Assembly (NCBI GenBank): GCA_900095095.1
Contig: FMBT01000306.1
Span: 434,001-498,000 of the forward strand
Source: Fragilariopsis cylindrus CCMP1102
Taxonomy: Eukaryota; Bacillariophyta; Bacillariophyceae; Bacillariales; Bacillariaceae
Length of the DNA: 64,000 nt
Direction: 5' to 3'
The translations under genes were made by a program, and so were the position numbers. Every line of letters begins with the position of its first letter. Within the stretch, counting starts at the first letter, position 1. This document shows positions 1 to 8,939 of this stretch, piece after piece. The notes below the pieces were generated by a model. The model was not told the origin of the DNA, ran no database searches, and saw only the letters and a program-made list of their open reading frames with translations.

Positions 1-2
1 GG

Positions 3-2060
3 GAGGACATCAAACATGATTTCCCCCCAAATCTAAAAATTTCACCACTAGCTGCAGTACCGCACAAGTCTCGCGTCTATCGGATGATCCTAGACTTATC
101 CTTCCAGCTCCTCGTCAACGGAAAGAAGCTGGACTCAGTAAACAGTGCTTCCGACAAATCATTGGCAAAACAAGAATCAATGTACGAACTAGGGAACGTT
201 ATTCCCAGAATCATATGGGCAATGGCTCTGTCGAAAGACAAAACGACACCTTTTATGTTCTCAAAAGTAGATTTAAAGGATGGCTACTGGCGAATGGCAG
301 TCAGCGAAAAAGATGCATGGAATTTTGCATACGTCCTACCAGGAGCAGGCCCGGACGACCCGGTACAACTCGTTATCCCGGACGCCCTCCAGATGGGCTG
401 GAGCGAAAGCCCGCCTTTCTTCTGCGCCGCAACCGAAACGGCACGCGACATCATCAACGACAAGATGCGACATAACGTCATCATCGACGAGCAACCGATG
501 GAAAACATCATGATGGACATCGATTGGACCAAGATCAACAAACTTCACACTCCAATCGACTCGGAAACTGATAAACGGACGTTCCTTCAACTCATCGAGG
601 TCTACATCGACGATTTCATCGGCGTAATCCAGAGCACCAACGAAGCCGATCTACTCCAGTTTTCACGTCGCATCCTCGACGGCATCACCAAGGTATTCCC
701 GCCTCCGGAATTGTCCGGAAGCAAGATGGCACATCCGGTCTCAGAAAAGAAGCTTTTCGAGGACGGAATCTGGGACACCAGGAAAGAAATCCTAGGTTGG
801 CTCTTCGATGGAATCTCACGCACCATCGAACTGCCACAACGTAAATGCGAAGAACTCCTTACCGAACTCAAGGCGATACGCCGCAAAGACAAGATTGAAG
901 TAAAACGTTTCCAAAAACTTCATGGACGACTACAATTCGCGACCATTGCCATACCATGTGGCAAACCAATCCTGGGACAACTAAATTGTTACATGGCCGC
1001 AGCTGCCAAAAACCAGGGTCGGAAAATCGAAGTAACAAACGACTTCGCAAACATCCTCCGGGATTGGTCAGCACTCATCCGTCTAGTCGGACGACGACCA
1101 ACACATGTCTCCGAACTCATCGAACATCCACCATCTTATCAAGGCTTCGTAGATGCATCCAAATGGGGAGTCGGAGGAGTCTGGTTCAGCGGCACAACGA
1201 CCGTCGTCCCGATCGTATGGTTCTTCGAGTGGCCGCAAGAAATACGAGACCAGTTTTGCTCGTCATCCAACAGAAGCGGGCAACTCACGATATCAGATTT
1301 AGAACTAACCGGAATACTCATGCACTGGCTTGTTCTCGAGCACAGCGTGGACCCAATTACACTCCGGGGCGTCAGCGTCTCAATCTGGTGCGACAACCTC
1401 CCGGCAGTAGCGTGGATGTACAAATTCAGAACGAGCACATCATTGGTCGCAGCACGAATCCTCCGAGCCATGGCGGTACGCCTGCACACCAACAGAACAG
1501 CATTACTCTCAGTGGAACACATCTCCGGCATTTACAACAAAATGGCAGACGTTGCATCCCGCAAACATAGTCTCGACAATGCTACATTCCTCACCGACTT
1601 TTCCGCTCATTTTCCCCCACCACAGGACGAATCCTGGACTCTGTTCCTCCTCAGCAACAAAGTTACGTCAAAAGTCTCTTCGGAGCTGCTACAGAAGCAA
1701 TCGACTTTGGAGTCGTGGCGTCGACTACCAACGAAAGAATACGTTTTTGGAAAGCTTGGACCCACTACCTCGCCATTTACTTTCCTACCTATGACAAAAA
1801 ACTCAGTACACTTACTCAACAGGACAAAATCGAAGTGCTGGTCAGTTTCGCCCAACATGTGCGATCCGGAGGCGTTTCAAGACAAAAACAACAAGTTCGT
1901 GCGCAAACAGTCCAAGTATCGCTTCGGGCCATCACAGCGCGTTTCGAGATGGACGGAGAACAAAGTCCGGTGGTTAACACGCAAGGAAAATATTATAAAA
2001 AAATCGGCCAACTTATTGAGGGCTACCGACGAACCGACCCCCCTGCCAAATTCAAATTAG
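3..2060 (+). CDS. Reverse transcriptase-RNase H polyprotein of the YR retrotransposon (5' partial)
   Basis: The frame is already open at base 3, so the protein begins upstream of the window. An early RT block with the core RMILDLSF lies around 81-104. FSKVDLKDGYW follows near 260-290, and the catalytic YIDD box is at 603-614. A thumb-like region leads into RNase H, with FVDASKWGVGG near 1145-1177 and WCDNLPAVAWMYK near 1387-1425. The enzyme would copy the element RNA into DNA and degrade the RNA strand. Recognisable RNase H ends near 1570-1620. The last ~115 codons (from about 1715) overlap the recombinase in another frame and are probably not functional sequence. It could instead belong to another DIRS-order subfamily; the RT/RH identity itself is secure. 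Confidence 0.9.
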   Translation, partial: EDIKHDFPPNLKISPLAAVPHKSRVYRMILDLSFQLLVNGKKLDSVNSASDKSLAKQESMYELGNVIPRIIWAMALSKDKTTPFMFSKVDLKDGYWRMAVSEKDAWNFAYVLPGAGPDDPVQLVIPDALQMGWSESPPFFCAATETARDIINDKMRHNVIIDEQPMENIMMDIDWTKINKLHTPIDSETDKRTFLQLIEVYIDDFIGVIQSTNEADLLQFSRRILDGITKVFPPPELSGSKMAHPVSEKKLFEDGIWDTRKEILGWLFDGISRTIELPQRKCEELLTELKAIRRKDKIEVKRFQKLHGRLQFATIAIPCGKPILGQLNCYMAAAAKNQGRKIEVTNDFANILRDWSALIRLVGRRPTHVSELIEHPPSYQGFVDASKWGVGGVWFSGTTTVVPIVWFFEWPQEIRDQFCSSSNRSGQLTISDLELTGILMHWLVLEHSVDPITLRGVSVSIWCDNLPAVAWMYKFRTSTSLVAARILRAMAVRLHTNRTALLSVEHISGIYNKMADVASRKHSLDNATFLTDFSAHFPPPQDESWTLFLLSNKVTSKVSSELLQKQSTLESWRRLPTKEYVFGKLGPTTSPFTFLPMTKNSVHLLNRTKSKCWSVSPNMCDPEAFQDKNNKFVRKQSKYRFGPSQRVSRWTENKVRWLTRKENIIKKSANLLRATDEPTPLPNSN

Positions 2061-2822
2061 CAGTACCAATCAGTGTCCCAAGATACATGTATCACTACGC
2101 GTTAACAGGCACCGAAAAAACAAAAGGCAGTGGCAGATATAGCCATCATCGCTTTCTACTATCTCCTCCGAGTCGGAGAGTACACGTACACTCCGACCTC
2201 AACCAAAAAGCTAACACAAGCTTTCAGACTCCAGGACGTCACATTATGGGACAAGAATACCATCCTCGACCATAACCTCCCAATCGACGCCCTTTTAATC
2301 AGATGCACAGCAGCAACTCTTCGAATATCGAATCAGAAAAATGGCAAACGAAACCAGGCAATACACCATTTTACAACAAATACGGATACATGCCCAATAA
2401 AAGCACTAATTAGAAGAGTCAAGCACATCACTGCTCACACTTCAGTCCCGACTGCTATAATTAGCACGTATTTCGAACACCCGACTCACCAGGGCAAAGT
2501 AATGCGCGCAACCGAAATTAACTCCGCGCTCAAAGCAGCAGTACTCCAACTCGACATGAAAAAACACGGGTTTGAAGCAGCGCAAATAAGCTCACACAGC
2601 TTACGCGCCGGAGGGGCGATGGCGATGCACCTACACAACACCCCAACACACACGATTCGAAAAATGGGACGCTGGAGCAGCGACACTTTTCTCGACTACA
2701 TCCACGAACAGATCGCTGTTTTTTCAGCCGGCCTGTCAACAGCGATGGGCAAGAACATTTTCTTCCATAACATAGGCTTTCGCGCCATCCCGACCCCTAT
2801 TTTAGACAACGAAGATACTTAA
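1571..2822 (+). CDS. Tyrosine recombinase of the retrotransposon, frame-interrupted
   Basis: The N-terminal part reads in frame 2 (open from 1571; clear homology-like sequence from about 1676) and the catalytic part in frame 0 to the stop at 2822. The catalytic set is complete: first Arg in LLRVGEYT (near 2170), HxxR in SHSLRAGG (His codon 2595-2597, Arg 2604-2606), a Trp in GRWSSD and the nucleophile Tyr in LDYIHE (2697-2699). The enzyme would insert a circular cDNA by site-specific recombination. The two frames meet near 2115-2130, beside an A6-C-A4 run. No ATG opens the N-terminal part in its own frame, so it may be made as a frameshift fusion with RT-RNase H. The internal break may be a base-calling loss or a real mutation. 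Confidence 0.85.
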
Positions 2823-2867
2823 TTAATATAAAAACAAACATTTACCCTAACTAATTTGCTCACAACT

Positions 2868-2908
2868 AGTCGCGCTCAAAACCACTGAGCTACCGAATGC
2901 AGCATCCA
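2868..2908 (-). other. tRNA-like 5' half (A-box and D-arm) inside the retroelement
   Basis: On the minus strand the gap between the YR and the third ORF contains GGTAGCTCAGTGG (2882-2894), a very good tRNA A-box. A D-stem (GCTC/GAGC) and a preceding 7-nt acceptor-like segment are also present. No anticodon stem of proper form and no T-arm or B-box follows, so it is a fragment or a chance match, not a functional tRNA gene. Confidence 0.35.
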
Positions 2909-2989
2909 CAACGTTTTTGAGTTGATGCCATTCCGGTTTTACTCTCGCACATAATCTACTGTTTGAGTTCTAAATCCGTTACCAATCTC

Positions 2990-4723
2990 ATGCTGGAACA
3001 AATAGAAACAACCGTTTCAACTCTACCCACCATGCTAGATCCGTTGCAGGAACGGCAATCACCCATCACGGAGAACGCCACGACCGAAACGGCTCCAATA
3101 ACAACGAAAAACCTGAACTCACACCTGTCTCTAGGCAAACCAACAGGTTCAAAACCAACACCGGCTCACAATGCGACAATAATCACACAAACGAAGTTTG
3201 CTCAACGAACTATAATCGAAAGTTACACGGATTTAGCCTGGTACAATTCACCACAATACTCCCATAAATCGCTTTCACTAAATTACAAAAACGCAAATTG
3301 CAACAACACACTCCCTACTAAAGCAAACATGCCTCTCAACCACACCATTCCAGGCTTCGAATCCCTAGGTGATGCTTACATCGAGATCAGTGCTCTCATC
3401 AACCGCGACTTTTACACCGAAATCACCGACGCCCAAGTGTACAACGCCGACTACGAGCTTGCTAAAGCACGTCACATCCGAACTCTTCTCCGCAAAGGTA
3501 CAACCACCGAACCGGACGCAAAACGCAGCAAGAACGATTCCCTGCCACAGTCCATCATGGCCTCAATCGCCGAGGCTTTCACCAACACCCCCCACCTCAA
3601 CGTCCCCGAAATCAACACTACAGCACTTGTGTTAATGGACATGGAACTACAACGCCATCGTAAACTTGCCGAAACAATCGATCTCACAATCGACACCCAT
3701 ACGGCACCTGTTCCCACTCCGCCGGCAAACATTGCGGCCGTCATTCCACCAGCAAACATACTGGCCGTCATTCCAGTCATCCCAACGGTTCCGATCACCC
3801 CAGGTTCACCAGCGGATGCAGCGCCAGGAATCGGAGATAACACCACTGGACCAACGACTCCGGTAAACAGAACTCTTTTTGGTCCCGAAACCGCGGCAGA
3901 GGCCGAAGCCAGGGAACAGACCGAAGAGACCGAAGCCCCGGTAGATGCCGAGGCCAAAGTATTCAAACATAATTGCACACCTTCCAAGGAGAAAAACAAA
4001 CACCACGCCAACGCAATTGTCGGAGCAACGCTACGCATCCACTTTGCAACTACTATGGTCGCGGAAACGGAACGACCATTCATCCTAACCTGCAAGAATG
4101 AAGATAACCCGCGAACTGCACTACAAGCGATGTTCACAATCATGGGTGTATGTGTACCGCAGGATTGGCTCGACGGCCTCTTCACGCCTGCTCACGACTA
4201 CACAAAGGACAAAGAACCATTGTTCACGATCCTCCGGAACCACAAAGGAGAAGACTATTTCAACTTACAAGACTACATGTCCGAAGCCACCAACCACGGC
4301 CTCCCATGTGACGTACAGGGATGTTTTCTAGGAAAAAACGGCGGAAATTTTAGCAAACAGGGTTTCACCACCACCAACCCACTCCTCTGCCAAATGGAAA
4401 TCGAGGGGAATCTCGTCACGTCTAAACCCGAGAAACATTACCAATGGGTAATCTATATTCCGACCATGAACATCGTAATCACGTGCAACGACTATGTCTC
4501 AACCTCCTCAAAGGCAGACACATCACAAACCACGTGGTCACTAGGAAAAGGCACCCATTATGCATTATTGCACAAGGAATACTGCAGCATCAACAAACTC
4601 CTCGGAAAACTCATGTTCCCTGCAAAGAAGGACAACAACCGAAACCTAAAGTTGAACAGTGCAGTTTGGATTACAAACAAGCAATCCAACTTCAAATTAT
4701 TCGATGATAACGTAGAAAACTAA
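2990..4723 (+). CDS. Third ORF of the retrotransposon, function unknown
   Basis: An open frame of 577 codons from the first ATG at 2990 (the frame is open slightly further upstream) lies between the recombinase and the B1 repeat, on the same strand and with the same codon style. I recognise no domain. The N-terminal half is Thr/Pro/Asn-rich. The middle has a Pro/Ala/Val-rich linker with repeated PPANI units (about 3720-3790), followed by an acidic Glu/Ala stretch (3890-3960). The C-terminal third (from about 4000) looks globular, with several Cys, Trp and aromatic residues. Ngaro elements of animals carry an SGNH hydrolase ORF at this position, but I see no GDS-type motif here. It could be a Gag-like or accessory protein; that is inference from position only. 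Confidence 0.6.
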   Translation: MLEQIETTVSTLPTMLDPLQERQSPITENATTETAPITTKNLNSHLSLGKPTGSKPTPAHNATIITQTKFAQRTIIESYTDLAWYNSPQYSHKSLSLNYKNANCNNTLPTKANMPLNHTIPGFESLGDAYIEISALINRDFYTEITDAQVYNADYELAKARHIRTLLRKGTTTEPDAKRSKNDSLPQSIMASIAEAFTNTPHLNVPEINTTALVLMDMELQRHRKLAETIDLTIDTHTAPVPTPPANIAAVIPPANILAVIPVIPTVPITPGSPADAAPGIGDNTTGPTTPVNRTLFGPETAAEAEAREQTEETEAPVDAEAKVFKHNCTPSKEKNKHHANAIVGATLRIHFATTMVAETERPFILTCKNEDNPRTALQAMFTIMGVCVPQDWLDGLFTPAHDYTKDKEPLFTILRNHKGEDYFNLQDYMSEATNHGLPCDVQGCFLGKNGGNFSKQGFTTTNPLLCQMEIEGNLVTSKPEKHYQWVIYIPTMNIVITCNDYVSTSSKADTSQTTWSLGKGTHYALLHKEYCSINKLLGKLMFPAKKDNNRNLKLNSAVWITNKQSNFKLFDDNVEN

Positions 4724-5150
4724 CAAGTCCTACAACCTCGACCATGTCCAGAGTCGTGCTACCCCAATAGCACTCCTGACTCAACCATTCCGACATCCAT
4801 CTACACCGAGCAAATCGTAGACACCAGGATCACGCCTATACAATAACGACGTATCCAACGAACATCTTGTTAAAAGGTTCTATACCCCTAATCGAACCAA
4901 CAATTTTTAACTATACATATATAAAGAAAAGAGAATAATCAGTAGTTAACTAATAATCGTAACTTTCACCGAAGCTACAACTAGGTTGCAACACAAAATA
5001 TTTCATTCTCAACTTTCACATTAGCTACACTAATACTAGAGTCTCACTCCCGTGCACATAGCCTGGCCTAACACACCCACGCTATGACCGGAAGTCATTT
5101 CAACATTCCACACATTTATGGGACTATACCCAACTAAAGTTGGTTTGATG

Positions 5151-5418
5151 GAGGAAGCTCTTTTAGTATCTTTAATGGCTAGTGAACCCCGGAACACAAG
5201 TGGTCCGGAATACACAATCCACCAAAAATAGGTCACATCAGTTCAGTCCCGAGTTAGCCACGACTGACAACAATCAACCTCTTTTGACGAAACTATATAC
5301 ACTTAGATAGATCCAGAAAAACGTGTTCAACAAAACCGAGGTAAGCCAGAAGAATGATTCACATAATTACTTTAGTCGCATAGCAACTCCGGCTAAATTT
5401 AGTGCAACTAAATTTAGT
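5151..5418 (+). repeat. Direct repeat B1 of the split-repeat terminus
   Basis: It is a 268-bp copy that appears identical to 5618-5885 by eye (constant offset of 467 bases at both ends). It ends in the 12-bp palindrome ACTAAATTTAGT (5407-5418). It begins inside the non-coding tail after the third ORF. Confidence 0.9.
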
Positions 5419-5617
5419 CAAGGAGTGTTAAAGCTGTAAAAAGGAATCAAGCGATTTATTTTTATACAACGCGCGCGCTAGTAGAAAAATCAAAGTCCAG
5501 AAGAGAAATCTATTCTGGACTCATTCTTTTGGAAACATCGTGTTTTGTTGTGAGGCAGCTCCGGAGCTGACGTGACCGCTGAAAGCGCTTCTTCTTCCAC
5601 AACCATCCTCACTCCTA
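5419..5617 (+). repeat. A2 segment between the two B repeats
   Basis: It is a 199-bp spacer. In a split-direct-repeat element it should match the A1 terminus at the unseen left end. It holds a perfect 9-bp stem, AGTCCAGAA (5494-5502) with TTCTGGACT (5513-5521), around a 10-nt loop, and a CG-rich GCGCGCGC run at 5471-5478. Confidence 0.7.
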
Positions 5618-5885
5618 GAGGAAGCTCTTTTAGTATCTTTAATGGCTAGTGAACCCCGGAACACAAGTGGTCCGGAATACACAATCCACCAAAAATAGGT
5701 CACATCAGTTCAGTCCCGAGTTAGCCACGACTGACAACAATCAACCTCTTTTGACGAAACTATATACACTTAGATAGATCCAGAAAAACGTGTTCAACAA
5801 AACCGAGGTAAGCCAGAAGAATGATTCACATAATTACTTTAGTCGCATAGCAACTCCGGCTAAATTTAGTGCAACTAAATTTAGT
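5618..5885 (+). repeat. Direct repeat B2, right terminus of the retrotransposon
   Basis: This is the second copy of the 268-bp repeat at 5151-5418, again ending in ACTAAATTTAGT (5874-5885). Sequence after 5885 does not continue the match, so this is the probable right boundary of the element. Confidence 0.85.
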
Positions 5886-6219
5886 GAAAAATAGCGTACT
5901 GGCTCGACTCACTCGACTCAATCATGAAAAACAGCTTTTTCTTTCTTAAAAAATCTCAATCCAATCATGTCGGTGGTCTCATTATATATTATGAAGTAGG
6001 TCCTACATTGTTCTTCCTTTGCTTTCCATAGAACACAACCACCAATCAAGCGCTAGCTAGTATGCATCGGTCAACTGGATCCTAAATCCAGTCTTTGTAG
6101 CCAGACACATTCCTTTTTTTAAAATCTACATTGTGCCTCTTCCATAATACACTATTGAAATAATACAAAAAAAAAAGCTAACATACATAATAATGATATA
6201 TATATATATGAATTAAACT
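5886..6219. other. Intergenic stretch right of the retroelement
   Basis: It is AT-rich DNA with short A, T and AT runs (for example 6197-6208) next to the 3' end of the aminotransferase gene. I see no gene or clear regulatory site. Confidence 0.6.
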
Positions 6220-7593
6220 TTATATAATTTTAACACTATTCCGCATCATGTCTTCTTCAACTAAGGATTTGATTCGTAAAATTATCGGTGATATAGTTTG
6301 GAAATTATACGTCGTTATTGTTGTTTCTTCTTCAGAAGGACATGTGGTAGTGACAGGGTGACAATAACGGGAAGGTATTATAATTTGATGAATCGGAAGA
6401 ACTAATCGTGATGTACTTGTAAGGAATGCACCTTGAATGAATCGGCGATCCTGCTGCTGCTGCTGATCATCATCCTTATCATCATCGCCATCGTCGTCGT
6501 CGTCATTATTTAATAGTAAGGTGTTTAATTTTACTGGTTGAAATTTTACTGGTATGCTATTCATTTTACAACAAGTCAAAACTGATGCTCGTGCGGTCCC
6601 TTTTAATACATCGTGATCTGCCGTTAAGACATTACCATCAATATCAACAGCAAAAAAGTTTGTTTCTGTTCCTTCAAGTAATGTTGGATTATCTTTATTA
6701 TTATCAATATCATTATCATTATCTTTATTACCATTGTCCAACAATATGATATCTTCAATCTTCTGATCGTCTTCTTGTACAATATTAGTACTGCATAATC
6801 CATCTTCGACATGATGATTCATGGCAATATGATTCATTTGCTGACGAAATAATTCCTTTCGTTGTTTCACCCAGTTCGCATCTTTAATCGTTGAATTAGC
6901 TCGCTTTGCTCCTCCGATCAAAACAGTTATTGTTCTATTATTATTTCCACTGCTGGTGGTAACAGTGCTAGCAGTTGTTGGTAACAATCCTACATAACAG
7001 TACAAATCTAATGACCGCCGTATTGATGCTGTTGTTACTGCTGTTGCTGTTTTATTAGCATTGACATTGACATTGACATTGACCACAAAAACAGCTAGAG
7101 TTAGTTTCAATTCATGATCTCTCTCTCTCAATTGATTCCCAAATTTCGTCGAGAAAGTTTTCATCGCAAGGGCGCAATTAGGTTTGATCATATCATGTAA
7201 TTGATCAAGCAGTTCTTTTATTTCCATTGTTGTTTCCTCCTGTTCTTTTTGTTCTTGTTCTTTTCCAAAAGAAGTCACGAGCACTGCTCTAGTCGAATCA
7301 ATCAATCGTTTAACATGCAATTCATATTGGAAAATATTTTTCCGTTCACATGTTGTTCGAGCACAAGTATATGCACATTTATAATCATGCCGTGCTTGTT
7401 TTTGTTTTTCTCCATTATCATTGTTATGACTTAGGTTGTAAAAACCATCAATTAAAGTATCCATAGACGGTTTCTCTTGAGAACATTTTGTAGTGACTGT
7501 GACGACATTACTATCCTTTACAAGTACACTGTAATAGCATTCATCTTGTTGTTGTTGTCTTGGAAGAGGAAGAGATGATTCAGATGGCACCAT
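6220..7593 (-). CDS. Class-IV PLP aminotransferase-like protein (D-amino acid aminotransferase / ADC-lyase fold)
   Basis: It is a single-exon frame of 457 codons with an ATG start. The C-terminal two thirds match the class-IV aminotransferase pattern. TIKDANWVKQR (near residue 233) supplies the likely PLP lysine. LLEGTETNFFAVD with the following VLKGTARASVL is the signature block where the cofactor phosphate is held. GAFLTSTSRLVLPI is the late active-site loop. Family members transfer amino groups or cleave aminodeoxychorismate; the exact substrate cannot be read from this sequence. Asp- and Gln-rich insertions (near 6455-6515 and 6690-6740) make it longer than the usual ~300 residues. No targeting peptide is obvious. 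The frame is intact. Confidence 0.75.
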   Translation of the reverse strand: MVPSESSLPLPRQQQQDECYYSVLVKDSNVVTVTTKCSQEKPSMDTLIDGFYNLSHNNDNGEKQKQARHDYKCAYTCARTTCERKNIFQYELHVKRLIDSTRAVLVTSFGKEQEQKEQEETTMEIKELLDQLHDMIKPNCALAMKTFSTKFGNQLRERDHELKLTLAVFVVNVNVNVNANKTATAVTTASIRRSLDLYCYVGLLPTTASTVTTSSGNNNRTITVLIGGAKRANSTIKDANWVKQRKELFRQQMNHIAMNHHVEDGLCSTNIVQEDDQKIEDIILLDNGNKDNDNDIDNNKDNPTLLEGTETNFFAVDIDGNVLTADHDVLKGTARASVLTCCKMNSIPVKFQPVKLNTLLLNNDDDDDGDDDKDDDQQQQQDRRFIQGAFLTSTSRLVLPIHQIIIPSRYCHPVTTTCPSEEETTITTYNFQTISPIILRIKSLVEEDMMRNSVKII

Positions 7594-7804
7594 TTTGATT
7601 ATTTCGTATTTCGTATCAATTTTTATCTACAACGAACGTCGTCGAATATTATTTTAATAGACAAGTGAATAAAGAAATAAGATATAATAACACCAGCGAG
7701 CGCTAATTTAATAAAGGAAAGATAAAACATAAAATGAGAACACTGGAGTAGAAGTGTAACACTGAAATGAGAAGTGTGAATGTATCACTGACATTATTTC
7801 CTCT

Positions 7805-7990
7805 GGGCAGCGCTAATTTACTATAGAGTTTTGCGCCTTAAATTTGACGTTACAAAGGACGAAGATTGAGTGAATTCAAGTGAACGCTTTCAATTTTAAT
7901 TTAATTTTTAGTTCTTTCCCTCAAAAAACTTGCTTTGTAGTGTGCAATTTAAGCCGCAAAACTCCGAAGTAAATTAGCACTCGCTGGAGG
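7805..7990. repeat. Imperfect inverted repeat (fold-back / MITE-like)
   Basis: The left arm near 7805-7850 and the reverse complement of 7938-7988 share CTAATTTACT, GAGTTTTGCG and CTTAAATT in the same order and spacing, around a ~90-bp centre. A further partial copy of the arm end (AGCGAGCGCTAATTTA) sits at 7694-7712 in direct orientation. Confidence 0.55.
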
Positions 7991-8099
7991 AAGTAACAAA
8001 TTTTACAAAGAACAAAAGCAAAGTTCATAATCGTAGAATAACAAAGCGCGCGTATTTTCATTCCTCAAGACTACTTTCCTCCCGTACAACCACAGCTTG

Positions 8100-8190
8100 G
8101 AGGTTTGGTCACATAGTGGGTGGTTTAATCGGCATTGAGCTTAGAGGTTTGGTCTCAGTGGGTGATTCAACCGGCATTGAGCTTGAAGGT
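8100..8190. repeat. Short tandem repeat, unit about 43 bp
   Basis: Two near-identical units share GAGGTTTGGTC and CGGCATTGAGCTT, followed by the diverged start of a third. On the minus strand they would encode repeats with the core SSMPxxxP. Confidence 0.6.
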
Positions 8191-8939
8191 TCGGTTACAG
8201 AAGGACTGGATTTTGGTAAAGCAAGGAGGATTAAAGTTGATTCATTGCCGATCTTTGAGCAGCTTATCATCCATGGCAATTTTTTTAATGTCGCCACCTT
8301 CAATCCAGCTAACTGTTCCCTCGAATAGTACTTGACCAGACAAAAATCTCCACGGCTGAAAGCATACACTTTTATCTTGTCAAAGGTTGCTGCTCTACCT
8401 AATCTACTGATAGTGGAGTGTATTGTATTCTAGGAATGACTAAATCATGATTGTATCTTTGTTTCTGCTACTTCTAATCAAACGACCTGTCCTCAGACGC
8501 AATTTCTTAGTTGCACCCCAGAAGTATACCACAACTTCGTATATGTTCCTTCCTACAGAGCAGATAAGTTGTATAGATGATCGCTTCGTCACTGTTCACA
8601 TTGGAATAATGCTTCTGGTATATTGATAGAGGGTGCCCATGTAATACTTCCAGCATTGCATAAGATTGGGTAACGATATGCTATCGATGAGGACAAGACA
8701 ATATTTGAGAGAAGAACGACGAATAGCTTTGTAGAAAAATGGCGAAGATGTTATGACGCTCTCTATTATGTTTACCATTGGAGTCAGTGCGATTTAAAAA
8801 CTTGATGTGATAAATTAGTCTATATTTTAGTGACTATTATAGAAGCGTAGTAACTACTGAGAACCCGAAATCAGAACCCATATTTGTCAGCAATCAACAG
8901 AGGCCCCGAATATCGATTAACTAGTTCTTTTCTACTTAG

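Larger units (their letters stand above)
1..5885 (+). mobile_element. Ngaro-like tyrosine-recombinase (DIRS-order) retrotransposon, right-hand part
   Basis: The left end lies outside the window. From left to right it shows RT-RNase H (3-2060), a tyrosine recombinase (about 1571-2822), a third ORF (2990-4723) and a terminal repeat block B1 (5151-5418), A2 (5419-5617), B2 (5618-5885). RT plus YR without a DDE integrase defines the DIRS order. No DAM-methyltransferase segment lies between RNase H and YR, and the repeats are split direct rather than inverted. Both points fit the Ngaro-like group better than DIRS1 itself. YR elements normally make no target-site duplication, so the right boundary is taken as the end of B2. 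Codon use here (many C-ending codons) differs from the A/T-rich host genes, which is compatible with a mobile origin. Confidence 0.85.
7594..8939. other. Intergenic region with fold-back and tandem repeats, no confident gene
   Basis: About 1.3 kb lies between the start of the aminotransferase and the end of the phosphatase gene. It holds a long imperfect inverted repeat (7805-7990) and a short tandem repeat (8100-8190). A weak minus-strand frame (8109-8369, no ATG start) encodes Ser/Pro/Thr repeats and could be a relic of a coding sequence; I do not call it as a gene. Confidence 0.6.

Noticed and set aside
956-1570. Long second-frame ORF inside the RT-RNase H region
   Set aside because: Arg/Pro-rich composition and complete overlap with a motif-bearing RT-RNase H frame mark it as a shadow.
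1-2822. Reading the recombinase as a Crypton DNA transposon
   Set aside because: Cryptons have YR without RT. Here RT-RNase H directly precedes YR on the same strand, and split direct repeats are present.
3472-4185. Minus-strand ORF of 237 codons
   Set aside because: It is the antisense of the third retroelement ORF; the composition is what the complement of Pro/Thr-rich sequence gives.
5036-5703. Two minus-strand ORFs sharing MTYFWWIVYSGPLVF
   Set aside because: They share sequence only because both lie in the duplicated B repeats; there is no start context or domain.
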